Notes: generated by a model from the letters alone, not told the origin. Shown: positions 42,460 to 52,079, counted from the stretch's first letter. The stretch: 64,000 nt of DNA from Egaibacter sp046050465 (GCA_046050465.1 JBJOPS010000047.1:1-64000); one strand, 5' to 3'. Made by a program: numbers and translations.

Positions 42460-43617
42460 ATGAATCACTTCATCCTTCTCGGCATCATCTACTTCGCTTT
42501 CATCAGTCTGGGTCTGCCAGACAGCGTATTGGGCGTCGCCTGGCCGACCATGCGCGCCACGTTGTTGCAGCCGATTGAAGCGGCCGGTTTGATCACGCTG
42601 GTGCTCACCATCTGCTCGGCCATTTCCAGCTTCGCCAGTGGCGCCGTGCTCAAGCGGTTGGGCACCGGGCCGGTGGTGATGATCAGCGGTTTGCTCACCG
42701 GGCTGGCTTTGCTGGGGTTTTCTTTTGGCCCGTCGTTCGGGGTTTTGCTGTTGCTGGCCATTCCGCTCGGGCTGGGCGCGGGCTCGGTGGATGCGGGGTT
42801 GAACCATTTCGTGGCGCAGCATTATTCGTCACGCCACATGAACTGGCTGCACGGCTGCTGGGGCATTGGCGCCACGTTGGGGCCAATCATCATGGGTATG
42901 GCCCTGGCTACCGCGACGGGCTGGATGCAGGGGTATTGGCACATTGCGTTCATCCAGCTGGGTCTGGCGTTTCTGTTTTTGTTGACGCTGGCGCTGTGGA
43001 ACCGCGAGCGCGCCACACCTGACGCGGCGGCACACGATGACCAGCCCCTCACGCTCAAACCGCTGAACCCCAAAGCACCGTGGCTGGCGGTTTCGCTCTA
43101 CCTCGTGTACGCCATGATCGAGGTCGGCACCGGACTGTGGGCGGCCAGCGTGCTGGTGGACGATCGCCATGTGAGTGCACCCACAGCCGGGTTGTGGGTG
43201 TCATGCTTTTACGGCGCCATCATGGCAGGCCGCTTTGGCACCGGCCTGATTGCCGCGCACATGGGCAACCGCCGGCTGGTGCGTTACGGGCTGGTAATGG
43301 CCATGCTGGGCGCGGGGTTGTTCAGCGTGAGTGGCTTGCCCCCGTCGCTGTCATTGGTCGGGCTGATGCTGCTGGGGCTGGGCTGCGCACCGATTTATCC
43401 GTCCCTGATGCACGAAACGGCACGGCGCTTCGATGCCGATACAGCCCGTATAGTGATCGGACGGCAAGTGGGTTTCGCCTACGTTGGCGCAGCAGCAGGC
43501 CCCGCCGCCATGGGTCTGCTGGCAGCAGCAGCAGGCCCGGCGGCGATCATGCCCGTGGTGTTTTTGGCTGTGGTGCTGTTGCTGGTGCTATCGGAGGTCC
43601 TGAATGCAGTGACGTGA
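42460..43617 (+). CDS. MFS transporter, sugar (fucose permease-like) type
   Basis: Inner-membrane carrier of 385 residues with about twelve helices, including MNHFILLGIIYFAFISLGLP and a GLGAGSVDAGLNHFVAQHY motif between helices 4 and 5 that recalls the FucP/bypass family. It ends 3 bp before the stop of the convergent rhamnulokinase-like gene. By position it is a good candidate for the L-rhamnose importer of this locus; no other sugar importer is nearby. No ribosome site of good strength is seen at the ATG. The C-terminal part is Ala/Gly-rich but otherwise normal. Confidence 0.85.
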   Translation: MNHFILLGIIYFAFISLGLPDSVLGVAWPTMRATLLQPIEAAGLITLVLTICSAISSFASGAVLKRLGTGPVVMISGLLTGLALLGFSFGPSFGVLLLLAIPLGLGAGSVDAGLNHFVAQHYSSRHMNWLHGCWGIGATLGPIIMGMALATATGWMQGYWHIAFIQLGLAFLFLLTLALWNRERATPDAAAHDDQPLTLKPLNPKAPWLAVSLYLVYAMIEVGTGLWAASVLVDDRHVSAPTAGLWVSCFYGAIMAGRFGTGLIAAHMGNRRLVRYGLVMAMLGAGLFSVSGLPPSLSLVGLMLLGLGCAPIYPSLMHETARRFDADTARIVIGRQVGFAYVGAAAGPAAMGLLAAAAGPAAIMPVVFLAVVLLLVLSEVLNAVT

Positions 43618-43620
43618 TAT

Positions 43621-45069
43621 TCAATGCCGTGCCACCCAGCGCTGGTGGTATTCGTGCAGTCCTGCAATGTTCGAAGGCCGCACGGCCTGCAGGAACGACG
43701 GCGTGTCAGGCGCGCCCGATGCGGGCGATTCCCCGCCCCAGCGGCTGAGCAGCCACGCACCACGCGCCGTGCCTTCGAGTTCATCAACACTGGCAAAGCA
43801 GGTGTAACTACCCAGCAGTGATTGAAGCACACCCATGCAGAGCTGGTTTCCTGCCAGCGGCCCCTCGACAACCAGCATACGGCTCCCGGTAGCGGGGTCA
43901 TCGGATGTTTCAGGACGCAGGCACCGGGCCAGCCATGCCGTCATCTGCGCGCAATACAGCGCTGCCAGCGCAGAGCGCCCGGCGACCTCGATGGCCTGCA
44001 ACTCACACCGCTGGCCCGCCCGCAATACATACCCTTGTTGCGCCATGAAAGGACCACCCTGATGCGCGAAGGCGGGGACGGCAAAGGTTTGCGTTTGCAG
44101 TAGATGATGCAGGTCTTGTTCGGTACCCAGATCAGCAGGCGCACCATCCAGCAGGGTCAAAAATTCCCGCCCGCCCATGAACCGTGCCGTCGGCGTGGGT
44201 TGCCCCAGCACACTGACGTTTCCCAGCATATCGCGCCGGGCTTGCAGCGAGTCAATGGGTGCGGCTGGTGCCATCAGCACGGTCCAGGTTCCAGACGAAA
44301 CAAGGGTCAGGCTTGGCGAATTCAAATAGCGGGCAAGGCAGGCGTTGCTGTCATGCACACCCACGTGCACCTGGCAATCGCGCGGCAAGCCCAGTGCGTC
44401 GGCCAGCTGGGGACGAACAAGACCCAGCACCTGCCATGCGGGTTTTAATGGAGCAAACATGGCAGCCCACCCCTGGGACTCTGCCAGATCAGAAAACCTC
44501 TCTCCTTTAACCGACCACAGCTGGGTGTGGCAACCCAGTGAAGACACCTCGCTGCTGGCTACCCCGCAGAGCCACCAGGCCCAATATTGCGGATAAGGCA
44601 GCAGGCAACGGGTTTTCGCCCATACATCGGGGTGGGTGTGTTGTAACCAGTAGAGCTGTCGGGCAGCATTCAGTCCGGCAGGCAGATCCGGGGCCAGCGT
44701 CGAAGAGAAATCGTCCCGAAGGTGCAGGTAGTCTTGTGCCAGATCAGGTGACGCGCTGGCAAATCCGTCGAACTCATAGTCAATGGGCTCCCACGCCAAC
44801 CCTTCTTCACCCAACGCCACGAAGGCCGCACCGTGTGTGCAGGTCATCACCCGCTTGCAATGGCGGGTGGCCGATGAGCTGGCCAGCCCTTGCTGCATCC
44901 AGTTCGTCAAACCGGCAATATCCAGCGCGGGGTAGCCTGAAGCAGACTGCACACTGCGGTTTTCACGGCTTTTGCGGTCCACCACGACCCCGTGATCATC
45001 CACCCACAGCAGTTTGGCGTGGCTTTTGCCGATGTCGATGACCAGCGTGAGGTCTGGCAGACTCACCAT
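43621..45069 (-). CDS. FGGY-family carbohydrate kinase, probable L-rhamnulokinase
   Basis: Sugar kinase of 482 residues. The ATP site at the N-terminus reads LVIDIGKSHAKLLWVD. The middle has HVGVHDSNACLARYL with the catalytic Asp, and SSGTWTVLMAP is the FGGY phosphate loop. It would phosphorylate L-rhamnulose at C1. The frame is open 25 codons upstream, but the ATG at 45069 fits the family start. Nineteen bp separate it from the mutarotase gene upstream. Assignment to rhamnulose rests on the neighbours RhaM, RhaI and RhaEW; L-fuculokinase is the alternative by family. Confidence 0.85.
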   Translation of the reverse strand: MVSLPDLTLVIDIGKSHAKLLWVDDHGVVVDRKSRENRSVQSASGYPALDIAGLTNWMQQGLASSSATRHCKRVMTCTHGAAFVALGEEGLAWEPIDYEFDGFASASPDLAQDYLHLRDDFSSTLAPDLPAGLNAARQLYWLQHTHPDVWAKTRCLLPYPQYWAWWLCGVASSEVSSLGCHTQLWSVKGERFSDLAESQGWAAMFAPLKPAWQVLGLVRPQLADALGLPRDCQVHVGVHDSNACLARYLNSPSLTLVSSGTWTVLMAPAAPIDSLQARRDMLGNVSVLGQPTPTARFMGGREFLTLLDGAPADLGTEQDLHHLLQTQTFAVPAFAHQGGPFMAQQGYVLRAGQRCELQAIEVAGRSALAALYCAQMTAWLARCLRPETSDDPATGSRMLVVEGPLAGNQLCMGVLQSLLGSYTCFASVDELEGTARGAWLLSRWGGESPASGAPDTPSFLQAVRPSNIAGLHEYHQRWVARH

Positions 45070-45088
45070 GACTTGATTTAGCAGGCAA

Positions 45089-45403
45089 TCACGGCAAGTA
45101 GAACAGGCAAGGCAAAGGCTCAACCACGGGGGAGCCATCGGCATTGGTTCGCATCAGGTCACCCATAGATGCCCACCAGCGTTGCATCACCGGGTGCTGC
45201 GCCAGCCTGTCCATGGTGTGGCTGGCGCTGCGTTTGAGCACGGCAAACAGCACGCTGTTTTCCTCATCCAGATAAATGCTGTAGTCGCTCACGCCGGCGC
45301 TCCTCAACAAAGTCACCAGTTCGGGCCAAATGTCGTCATGCCGCTGCTTGTAGGCGTCCATGTTGCCGGGTTTGAGAAACATGCGAAAAGCGATTTTGTC
45401 CAC
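45089..45403 (-). CDS. rhaM: L-rhamnose mutarotase
   Basis: Small enzyme of 104 residues interconverting alpha and beta L-rhamnose. FRMFLKPGNMDAYKQRHDDI with the catalytic His, YSIYLDEENSVLFAVL and MQRWWASMGDLM are the known RhaM blocks. The start codon is GTG at 45403 behind GAGGAC. Between isomerase and kinase on the minus strand, which supports an L-rhamnose operon. Confidence 0.94.
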   Translation of the reverse strand: MDKIAFRMFLKPGNMDAYKQRHDDIWPELVTLLRSAGVSDYSIYLDEENSVLFAVLKRSASHTMDRLAQHPVMQRWWASMGDLMRTNADGSPVVEPLPCLFYLP

Positions 45404-45447
45404 CGGAAAGTCCTCAAAATATGCACGGGCTGGTCGATCCAGCCGAA

Positions 45448-46737
45448 TCAGACTATGCCTCCACCACCGCTCACACTTGCAGGGCGTTCCATGGCAACGC
45501 GCTGGCGATAGCCGCTGGCACGGTAAGCACCAACCGGATCAATCGCACCACCTGCTTCCAGGCGCACTCGCTGCAAGATGGGTCCAACATCGGTTTCAAA
45601 GCCGCACTTCAGGGTTCGGGTAGCCATTAGCGCGTCATTTCGTTCCTGTGCTGCATGCAGTGCCGGACGGTCAACGATCAAAGCCTGCGCATAGCTGCGC
45701 TGCACCTGCGCGGCGCTCGTCATCAAACTCTCGATTGGGTCGGTAACGTTGTGGCTTTGGTCCAGCATGTAGGCAGGATCAAACCCGGCGACCTTTTCCT
45801 GTGCGGCAGACACCAGTTCATTGAACACGAGAAACAAGCGGTACGGTGCAACGCTACCTGCGTCCAGGTCGTCGTCACCGTATTTGCTGTCGTTGAAGTG
45901 AAAGCCGGCGAGCTTGCCCGCCGCTATCAGCCGCGCGACGATCATTTCAATATTTACGTTAGGCGCATGGTGCCCCAGATCCACCAGGCACTGGGCTTTG
46001 GCGCCCAGGGCATTGGCCGCCAGGTAACTTGATCCCCAGTCCTGAATCACCGTGCTGTAAAACGCAGGTTCGCAAATTTTGTGCTCCAGAAACATACGCC
46101 AGTCGCCAGGGAGTGCGGCGTAAATCTGGTGGGCGCTCTCCAGGTAGCGGTCAAACGCGCGCCGGAAGTGTTGCTGGCCAGGAAAGTTGCTGCCGTCGCC
46201 CACCCATACAGTCAATGCTTTGCTGCCAAGTCTCTGGCCGATGCCAATGCACTCGATGTTATGCGCTACCGCTTGTGCACGCGTCGCTGCATCCACATGG
46301 GTGAGGCTACCGAATTTGTAACTGTGCGCCTGATCCTTCTGGTTCGAGAAGGTATTCGAATTCATGGCGTCAAATGCCAGGCCGTAACCCTCTGCGGTTT
46401 GGCGCAATTCACTCCAGTCGCTGCATTTATCCCACGGAATGTGCAAAGAAACCGTTGGCGTTGCGCGAGCCAGTTGCTGGATCACCGCGCAGTCCTGCAT
46501 TTTGTCGAACACATGTCGTGGCTCGCCCTTGCCCGGAAAACGGGCAAAACGGGTACCACCAGTCCCCACGCCCCAGCTGGGGATGGCAACACCAAACGCC
46601 GCCACCTTCTTCTTGATATCTTCAATATCGATATGACGGCGCGCAAGTTGTTCACCCAAATGCTCGTAATCGTTATTGGCGTGGCGCAACAACGATTCAT
46701 TGTGTTCTGCAATCCGGGTGGTATCTATGAGCGACAT
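45448..46737 (-). CDS. rhaI: L-rhamnose isomerase (RhaI type)
   Basis: Metal-dependent aldose-ketose isomerase of 429 residues, converting L-rhamnose to L-rhamnulose. Length and blocks match the Pseudomonas-type L-rhamnose isomerase, not E. coli RhaA: AIPSWGVGTGGTRFARFPG, HIPWDKCSDW, LVDLGHHAPNVNIE and FHFNDSKYGDDDLDAGS, the last two carrying the Glu/Asp/His metal ligands. AAGGAT precedes the ATG at 46737; the frame runs six codons further upstream. It begins 24 bp after the aldolase/dehydrogenase fusion in the same orientation. Confidence 0.94.
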   Translation of the reverse strand: MSLIDTTRIAEHNESLLRHANNDYEHLGEQLARRHIDIEDIKKKVAAFGVAIPSWGVGTGGTRFARFPGKGEPRHVFDKMQDCAVIQQLARATPTVSLHIPWDKCSDWSELRQTAEGYGLAFDAMNSNTFSNQKDQAHSYKFGSLTHVDAATRAQAVAHNIECIGIGQRLGSKALTVWVGDGSNFPGQQHFRRAFDRYLESAHQIYAALPGDWRMFLEHKICEPAFYSTVIQDWGSSYLAANALGAKAQCLVDLGHHAPNVNIEMIVARLIAAGKLAGFHFNDSKYGDDDLDAGSVAPYRLFLVFNELVSAAQEKVAGFDPAYMLDQSHNVTDPIESLMTSAAQVQRSYAQALIVDRPALHAAQERNDALMATRTLKCGFETDVGPILQRVRLEAGGAIDPVGAYRASGYRQRVAMERPASVSGGGGIV

Positions 46738-46761
46738 ATCGATCCTTGTATTCAATGATGC

Positions 46762-48870
46762 TTAACGCGTAAACGCAGCAAGGTTGCCAGCGTCCACATT
46801 GAGAATGTTGCCGGTACTCTTGGCGCTCAAATGTTCCGCAGCGAAGAAATATGTTGCCTCGGCAATGTCTTCGGGAAACACACTGCGCTTGAGCATGGAT
46901 CGGTCACGGTAGAACGCCTCCAGGTCTTCTTCGCTCACCTTGTTGGCTGCGGCCCGCTCCTGACTCCAGGTGCCGGTCCAAATCTTGCTGCCACGAATGA
47001 CAGCATCAGGATTCACCACGTTGCAGCGAATACCCAATGGCGCGCCTTCGAGTGCAAAGCTGCGCGACAGCTGAATCTCGGCGGCCTTGGCAGCACAGTA
47101 AGCCACGGCCTGATTGCTGGCGACCATGCCATTCTTGCTGGCGATGAACACCATGGAGCCGCCCACACCTTGCGCTTTCATCAGCCGGAAAGCTTCACGA
47201 CCGACCAGGAAGTAGCCCGTAGCCAGAATGCTTTGATTGCGGTTCCACAATGCAAGCGTGGTGTCTTCCAGCGGCGCCGCGGATGCAATGCCGGCATTGG
47301 AAACCAGAATATCCACGCCACCATACGCCACTGTTGCTTTGGCGTAGGCCGCGATGACCGAGTCTTCACTGGTCACATCACACACCACACCACACACAAA
47401 GTCTTTGCCGAATTTTTTAGACAACTCACTGACCGTGTTCTCCAGCGATTTGGCGTCAATATCCAGCAGTACGGCACAAGCACCTTCCTGCAACTGTCGC
47501 TCCACGATGGCACGACCGATGCCACCCGCACCACCGGTGACCAGCGCCACCTTGCCAACCAGTGGCTTCGGTTTGGGCATGCGCTGCAGCTTGGCTTCTT
47601 CGAGCAGCCAGTATTCAATGTCGAAGGCTTCCTGTTCAGGCAGCCCAACGTAGGTGTCTACCGCATTGGCGTCGCGCATCACATGGATGGCGTTAACATA
47701 AAACTCACCGGCAATGCGCGCGGTTGCCTTGTCTTTGGCGATGGAGATCATGCCGATGCCAGGAAGCAGGATGATGACCGGATTGGCGTCACGAACGGCC
47801 GGGCTGTTGGCACGTTTGCAGCGTTCGTAGTAGGCAACATAATCGGCCCGGTAAGCCACCAGTTTGGCTTCCAGTGCATCGGCCAGTGCCCGGCCTTCGA
47901 GCTTGTAGACCGACTCTTCCACAATCATGGGACGGATCTTGGTGCGCAGGAAATGGTCAGGACAGGATGTGCCCAATGCTGCCAATGGCACCAGATCGCG
48001 GCTGTTAACAAACTCCATGACAGTGGCCTGGCGATCCACATGCAGCAGTTTGTGGCCAGTCCTGGAGGTAAGGCCGCGCAAAACCGGCAAGATGCGGGCC
48101 AAGGTAGCGTCCTGCTCCAATGAGCCCAGGGATTTGCGCGCCGCACCGCCAAAACTCACCGCTTCTCGTGCCGCGCGTTCATGGGCAAGCCAGTTTTGCG
48201 CGTGCTCAATCACGCCCACGGTGTTTTCGTAGCAAGACCTTGATTCGGCTCCCCACGTAAACAGCCCGTGTCCGGCCAATACCAAACCCCGCTGCTCGGG
48301 GTGCGCCGCCTGGTAACGCTGAAGCATGAGGCCGAGTTCAAAGCCGGGTTTCCTCCAGGGCAACCAGCCAACCGTGCCATCAAAGATTTTTTGAGTCAGC
48401 GCTTCGCTGTTGGCCATCGCAGCAATCGCAATGACCGAATCCGGATGCATGTGGTCCACATGGGCAAACGGAAGGTAGGCATGCAAAGGCGTGTCGATGC
48501 TGGCCGCGCGGGGGTTCAGGTTGAACGTGCAATGCGGCAGATAGGCCACCATTTCATCTTCATGCTCCGGACCACGGTAGATACCTTGCAGTGCCTGCAG
48601 CTTTTCCAGATACAGCGTGGAAAAACCGTCCAGCTTCATGGAGCCAACATCACCACCGGAGCCTTTGACCCAAAGGACTTGAACCTGTTGGCCTGTCAGC
48701 GGGTCTGGCTGGGTAATCTTGGCCGACGTATTCCCGCCGCCATAGTTTGTGATTCTGAGATCGGAACCCAGCAGGTTGGAACGGTACAAAAGCAGCTGCG
48801 GCGCATCCAGTGCGGCCGCAAGATCAGGGTTCCATTGAGGGAAAGCAGCAGGCGACAAAGTTTGAGTCAT
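46762..48870 (-). CDS. rhaEW: bifunctional rhamnulose-1-phosphate aldolase / lactaldehyde dehydrogenase (RhaEW)
   Basis: Fusion of 702 residues. The N-terminal ~420 residues are a class II aldolase: FAHVDHMHPDSVIAI and LAGHGLFTWG supply zinc histidines and NYGGGNTSAKI the phosphate site. The C-terminal ~270 residues are a short-chain dehydrogenase: GKVALVTGGAGGIGRAIVER and the catalytic Ser/Tyr/Lys in VFIASKNGMVASNQAVAYCA. The first domain splits rhamnulose 1-phosphate to DHAP and L-lactaldehyde; the second oxidises lactaldehyde to lactate. The ATG at 48870 fits the family. First gene of the rhamnose operon, divergent from a LysR regulator. Confidence 0.94.
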   Translation of the reverse strand: MTQTLSPAAFPQWNPDLAAALDAPQLLLYRSNLLGSDLRITNYGGGNTSAKITQPDPLTGQQVQVLWVKGSGGDVGSMKLDGFSTLYLEKLQALQGIYRGPEHEDEMVAYLPHCTFNLNPRAASIDTPLHAYLPFAHVDHMHPDSVIAIAAMANSEALTQKIFDGTVGWLPWRKPGFELGLMLQRYQAAHPEQRGLVLAGHGLFTWGAESRSCYENTVGVIEHAQNWLAHERAAREAVSFGGAARKSLGSLEQDATLARILPVLRGLTSRTGHKLLHVDRQATVMEFVNSRDLVPLAALGTSCPDHFLRTKIRPMIVEESVYKLEGRALADALEAKLVAYRADYVAYYERCKRANSPAVRDANPVIILLPGIGMISIAKDKATARIAGEFYVNAIHVMRDANAVDTYVGLPEQEAFDIEYWLLEEAKLQRMPKPKPLVGKVALVTGGAGGIGRAIVERQLQEGACAVLLDIDAKSLENTVSELSKKFGKDFVCGVVCDVTSEDSVIAAYAKATVAYGGVDILVSNAGIASAAPLEDTTLALWNRNQSILATGYFLVGREAFRLMKAQGVGGSMVFIASKNGMVASNQAVAYCAAKAAEIQLSRSFALEGAPLGIRCNVVNPDAVIRGSKIWTGTWSQERAAANKVSEEDLEAFYRDRSMLKRSVFPEDIAEATYFFAAEHLSAKSTGNILNVDAGNLAAFTR

Positions 48871-49057
48871 GGTTTGTTGTATGCGGCGAATTGAAAGTGA
48901 CTGTAACGAGGCCAATCGATAGAAGCAGCGCATATATTTTTATGAGATCAATAAGAAACACTGATACATTGGAAAATGCACATGTAGACGCCACGCACGG
49001 TTCGCACAGGCAGATCAATCGGCGCGCGAAATTGGGAAAAGGCAAGGGAAAACACTG

Positions 49058-50086
49058 ATGAAACGCATTGACACCCAGAACCCGGTTGGCGCCGGCACTT
49101 CAGGGATTTCCCGCAAGGAAACGAGTCTGGCGCCCCCGTCAGCCACCCAGGCGCGCGACAACTGGCTAAAAAATCTGACCCTGCGTCAATTGCGCATCTT
49201 TGAGGCCGTGGCAAGTAACCTGAATTACTCGCGCGCCGCTGACCAACTGAGCCTGAGCCAACCGGCCGTTTCCATGCAAGTGCAGCAGCTCGAGATCGAT
49301 CTGGGATTGCAACTGCTCGTGAAACAGGGAAAAAAGGTAACGCTCAGCCAGGCAGGCGAAGAGATGCTCCGACAAACACGACGCATCTTCAACCAGGTGC
49401 GGATCGCTGAGGAGGCCATATCCGCATTTCATGTGACCGAAGGCCCCAGAGGCGGTGTGCTGCATTTGGGCGTTGTGCCGACAGCCCACTACTTTGCGCC
49501 ACAGCTCCTGATGGCGTTTGCGCAGGAGTGGCCCGGTGTCAAGTTCAAACTGACTGTTGACCGGCGCGACGCCATATTGGCAATGCTGCAGGAGCACCAG
49601 CTGGATGTAGCGATTGCAGGGTACCCGCCATCCGAGGCGGACGTAGAGGCCGAGACTTTTGCTCAGCATCCGCATTGCATCGTTGCTGCGGCCGATCACC
49701 CTCTATCAAAGAGGCGACAAATTCACTGGGATGCACTGAAAGACGAGCCGTTCATTTTTAGAGAGCCCAATTCCGCGACCCGGCAGTTTTTTGAACACCT
49801 TCTGCAAGCTCAATCGCTTCAGGTCAAAGTGTCCATGGAATTGTCGGGCAACGAGACCATCAAGCAGGCTGTCATGGCCGGAATGGGCATCAGTTTCCTG
49901 TCGGCGCACACTTTTCAAATCGAACTTGAAGCCGGTCGTCTTGCCGTGCTGCACCTTGAAGACATGCCCAAGATGCTGGACTGGTGTTTGTTGCACAGGC
50001 GTGACTCATTCCTGTCTGGCGTCAACAATGCATTTCGCTCGTTTGTGATGCTTCACGGTGCGCGCCTGGCCCAATGCCGCATTTGA
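49058..50086 (+). CDS. LysR-family regulator, CbbR-like, divergent from the rhamnose operon
   Basis: Transcription factor of 342 residues. It has an unusual ~40-residue N-terminal extension before LTLRQLRIFEAVASNLNY, then helix-turn-helix NYSRAADQLSLSQPAVSMQV and a LysR effector domain. The first ATG (49058) leaves the extension in place; no internal start with a good ribosome site was found. It shares a 187 bp divergent region with rhaEW that contains TTATGAGATCAATAA (48940-48954), which fits a LysR T-N11-A box. Control of the rhamnose operon is likely by position, but rhamnose regulators are more often of other families. Confidence 0.82.
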   Translation: MKRIDTQNPVGAGTSGISRKETSLAPPSATQARDNWLKNLTLRQLRIFEAVASNLNYSRAADQLSLSQPAVSMQVQQLEIDLGLQLLVKQGKKVTLSQAGEEMLRQTRRIFNQVRIAEEAISAFHVTEGPRGGVLHLGVVPTAHYFAPQLLMAFAQEWPGVKFKLTVDRRDAILAMLQEHQLDVAIAGYPPSEADVEAETFAQHPHCIVAAADHPLSKRRQIHWDALKDEPFIFREPNSATRQFFEHLLQAQSLQVKVSMELSGNETIKQAVMAGMGISFLSAHTFQIELEAGRLAVLHLEDMPKMLDWCLLHRRDSFLSGVNNAFRSFVMLHGARLAQCRI

Positions 50087-50091
50087 ACCCT

Positions 50092-51300
50092 TCATTCGTG
50101 TCGCAAAGCCTCGATGGGGTCCAGGCGCGCGGCACGGCGAGCCGGAAAGTAGCCAAACAGTACGCCTATTCCTGCCGAGAACAGGAATGACAGCAGGTTC
50201 ACGCCCGGATTAAACAGGTAGGGCACCTCCATGATGCCTGCCAGCGCCATGGAAGCACCAGTGGCCAACACAACGCCGATCAGCCCGCCCAGTGATGCCA
50301 GCGCCACCGCCTCAATCAAAAACTGAAGCAACACCTCACGTTCCAGAGCACCAATAGCCAGACGCAGACCGATCTCCCGTGTGCGCTCAGTCACACTGAC
50401 CAGCATGATGTTCATGATGCCAATACCACCGACCAGCAGACTTACTGCGGCTACCGCCCCCAGAAGCATGGTCATGACCTTGGTCGTGCCTGACAGGGTG
50501 TCAGCAAGTTGCTTGGTATCGAGCACATTGAAGTTGTCTTCAACACCATCGGCCAGCTTGCGCCGCTCGCGAAGCAGCTGCGTCAGGCCGGCCTTGATGC
50601 GCGAGGCATCACTTCCGTCCATCATGGAGACCAGCAAGGTATTCACTCGTGTGTTGCCCGTGATGCGGCGTTGAAGCGTCATGATCGGTACCAGCACCAT
50701 GTCATCCTGGTCATGGCCAAAACTGCCCTGACCTTTGGAAGCCAGAACGCCAACAATCTCGCAGGAAATCTGTTTGACTCGAAGCTGCTCTCCCACTGCA
50801 GGTCGTGTGCCATAGAGTTCGCGCCGCACCGTTTCACCAATGATGCATACCGCAGCGCCTGCGCGCAACTCATCGTCTGAAAACTCCCGGCCATCGCCCA
50901 GTGTCCAGTTGCCCGTGACCAGCCAGGAGTTGGTGCTGCCGATGACGCTGCTGGCCCAGTTGCGTCCGTTGGCGACCAGCGTGGCGCTGGAACGGGCCTC
51001 GGGCGCAACGGCCGAGATGCCGCCAATTTGGGATGCAATGGCATCGGCGTCGACCTCCTTGAACGCTGGGGCACCAGCGCCTGCGGCACCCGGACCCATG
51101 CGCTGGCCAGGCCGTATCTGCAGCAAGTTGGTGCCCAATCCGGAAATCTGGTTTTGAACCGCCAGTGTTGCGCCATTGCCCAGAGTCACCATGGTAATGA
51201 CAGCACTGACACCAATCACGATACCCAAAATGGTGAGGAAGGATCGCATCAGATTGCGCCGGATGGAGCGCAACGCCAGCAGCAACGTGTTGAGCAGCAT
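50092..51300 (-). CDS. MacB-type ABC transporter permease
   Basis: Inner-membrane subunit of 402 residues with one N-terminal helix (LRSIRRNLMRSFLTILGIVI), a large periplasmic domain and three C-terminal helices, the topology of MacB/LolC-type transporters. VSVTERTREIGLRLAIGAL and the ending RAARLDPIEALRHE are signature blocks. The ATG at 51300 overlaps the stop of the ATPase gene, so the two are coupled. Last gene of an outer-membrane factor-adaptor-ATPase-permease operon for tripartite export. In E. coli MacB ATPase and permease are one chain; here they are separate. Confidence 0.92.
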   Translation of the reverse strand: MLLNTLLLALRSIRRNLMRSFLTILGIVIGVSAVITMVTLGNGATLAVQNQISGLGTNLLQIRPGQRMGPGAAGAGAPAFKEVDADAIASQIGGISAVAPEARSSATLVANGRNWASSVIGSTNSWLVTGNWTLGDGREFSDDELRAGAAVCIIGETVRRELYGTRPAVGEQLRVKQISCEIVGVLASKGQGSFGHDQDDMVLVPIMTLQRRITGNTRVNTLLVSMMDGSDASRIKAGLTQLLRERRKLADGVEDNFNVLDTKQLADTLSGTTKVMTMLLGAVAAVSLLVGGIGIMNIMLVSVTERTREIGLRLAIGALEREVLLQFLIEAVALASLGGLIGVVLATGASMALAGIMEVPYLFNPGVNLLSFLFSAGIGVLFGYFPARRAARLDPIEALRHE

Positions 51301-52079
51301 CAGCGACTCCCGGTTGCGGTTGCGGTTGCGGTTTCGATGGCAGGCCTGGCAGTGGTCTGCGCCTCGCTTAGCGCCGCCGGATGCGGGTTGGGCACATCGC
51401 TTTCCACCATGCCATCGACAAAGCGCACGATGCGCTTGGCGTAGGCAGCCATTTCCGCCTCGTGGGTAACCATCAGCACGGTAATGCCGTGCTCCACATT
51501 CAGGCCCCACAGGAGGCTCATGATCTCGCGGCTTCGGTGCGTGTCCAGGTTACCCGTGGGTTCGTCTGCCAGCAGCACGGCCGGCTCCGTGACAATGGCC
51601 CGGGCAATGGCCACGCGCTGCTGTTGCCCACCCGATAGCTCAGACGGCGTGTGGTGTTCCCACCCCGCCAGTCCAACTGCAGCCAGGGCCCTGGCCGCTG
51701 CCGCATGCCGTGCCGCCGCCGATTCACCACGGTACAGCAGAGGCAACTCCACATTTTCCTGCGCAGACGTGCGTGCCAGCAGGTTGAAACCCTGGAAAAC
51801 AAAACCCAGAAAACGGCGGCGCAAGCGTGCGCGCTGATCCCGTGACAGGCTTTCAACATGAACGCCGCGAAACAGGTATTCGCCCGAGGTGGGGGTATCC
51901 AGACAACCCAGTATGTTCATGGCGGTGGACTTGCCAGACCCGCTAGGGCCCATGATGGCCACAAAATCACCGGCTTCAATGGTCAGGTCTACCCCTTTGA
52001 GCGCTTGCAGGGCAGTGGCACCCTCACCGTAGGTTTTGGTCACCCGCCTGAGCTCAATGAGGGGCGCTGTCTGGCTCAC
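51300..52079 (-). CDS. MacB-type ABC transporter ATPase
   Basis: ATP-binding subunit of 259 residues. Walker A IMGPSGSGKSTAMNILGCLD, signature LSGGQQQRVAIARAI and Walker B AVLLADEPTGNLD are complete. It belongs to the LolD/MacB group. The C-terminal tail has a Thr-Ala run (ETATATATGSR) encoded by a CGGTTG hexamer repeat (51311-51334, on the opposite strand). It overlaps the adaptor stop by 4 bp and the permease start by 1 bp. It powers a mechanotransmission-type pump with the adaptor and NodT outer-membrane protein. Confidence 0.93.
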   Translation of the reverse strand: MSQTAPLIELRRVTKTYGEGATALQALKGVDLTIEAGDFVAIMGPSGSGKSTAMNILGCLDTPTSGEYLFRGVHVESLSRDQRARLRRRFLGFVFQGFNLLARTSAQENVELPLLYRGESAAARHAAAARALAAVGLAGWEHHTPSELSGGQQQRVAIARAIVTEPAVLLADEPTGNLDTHRSREIMSLLWGLNVEHGITVLMVTHEAEMAAYAKRIVRFVDGMVESDVPNPHPAALSEAQTTARPAIETATATATGSR

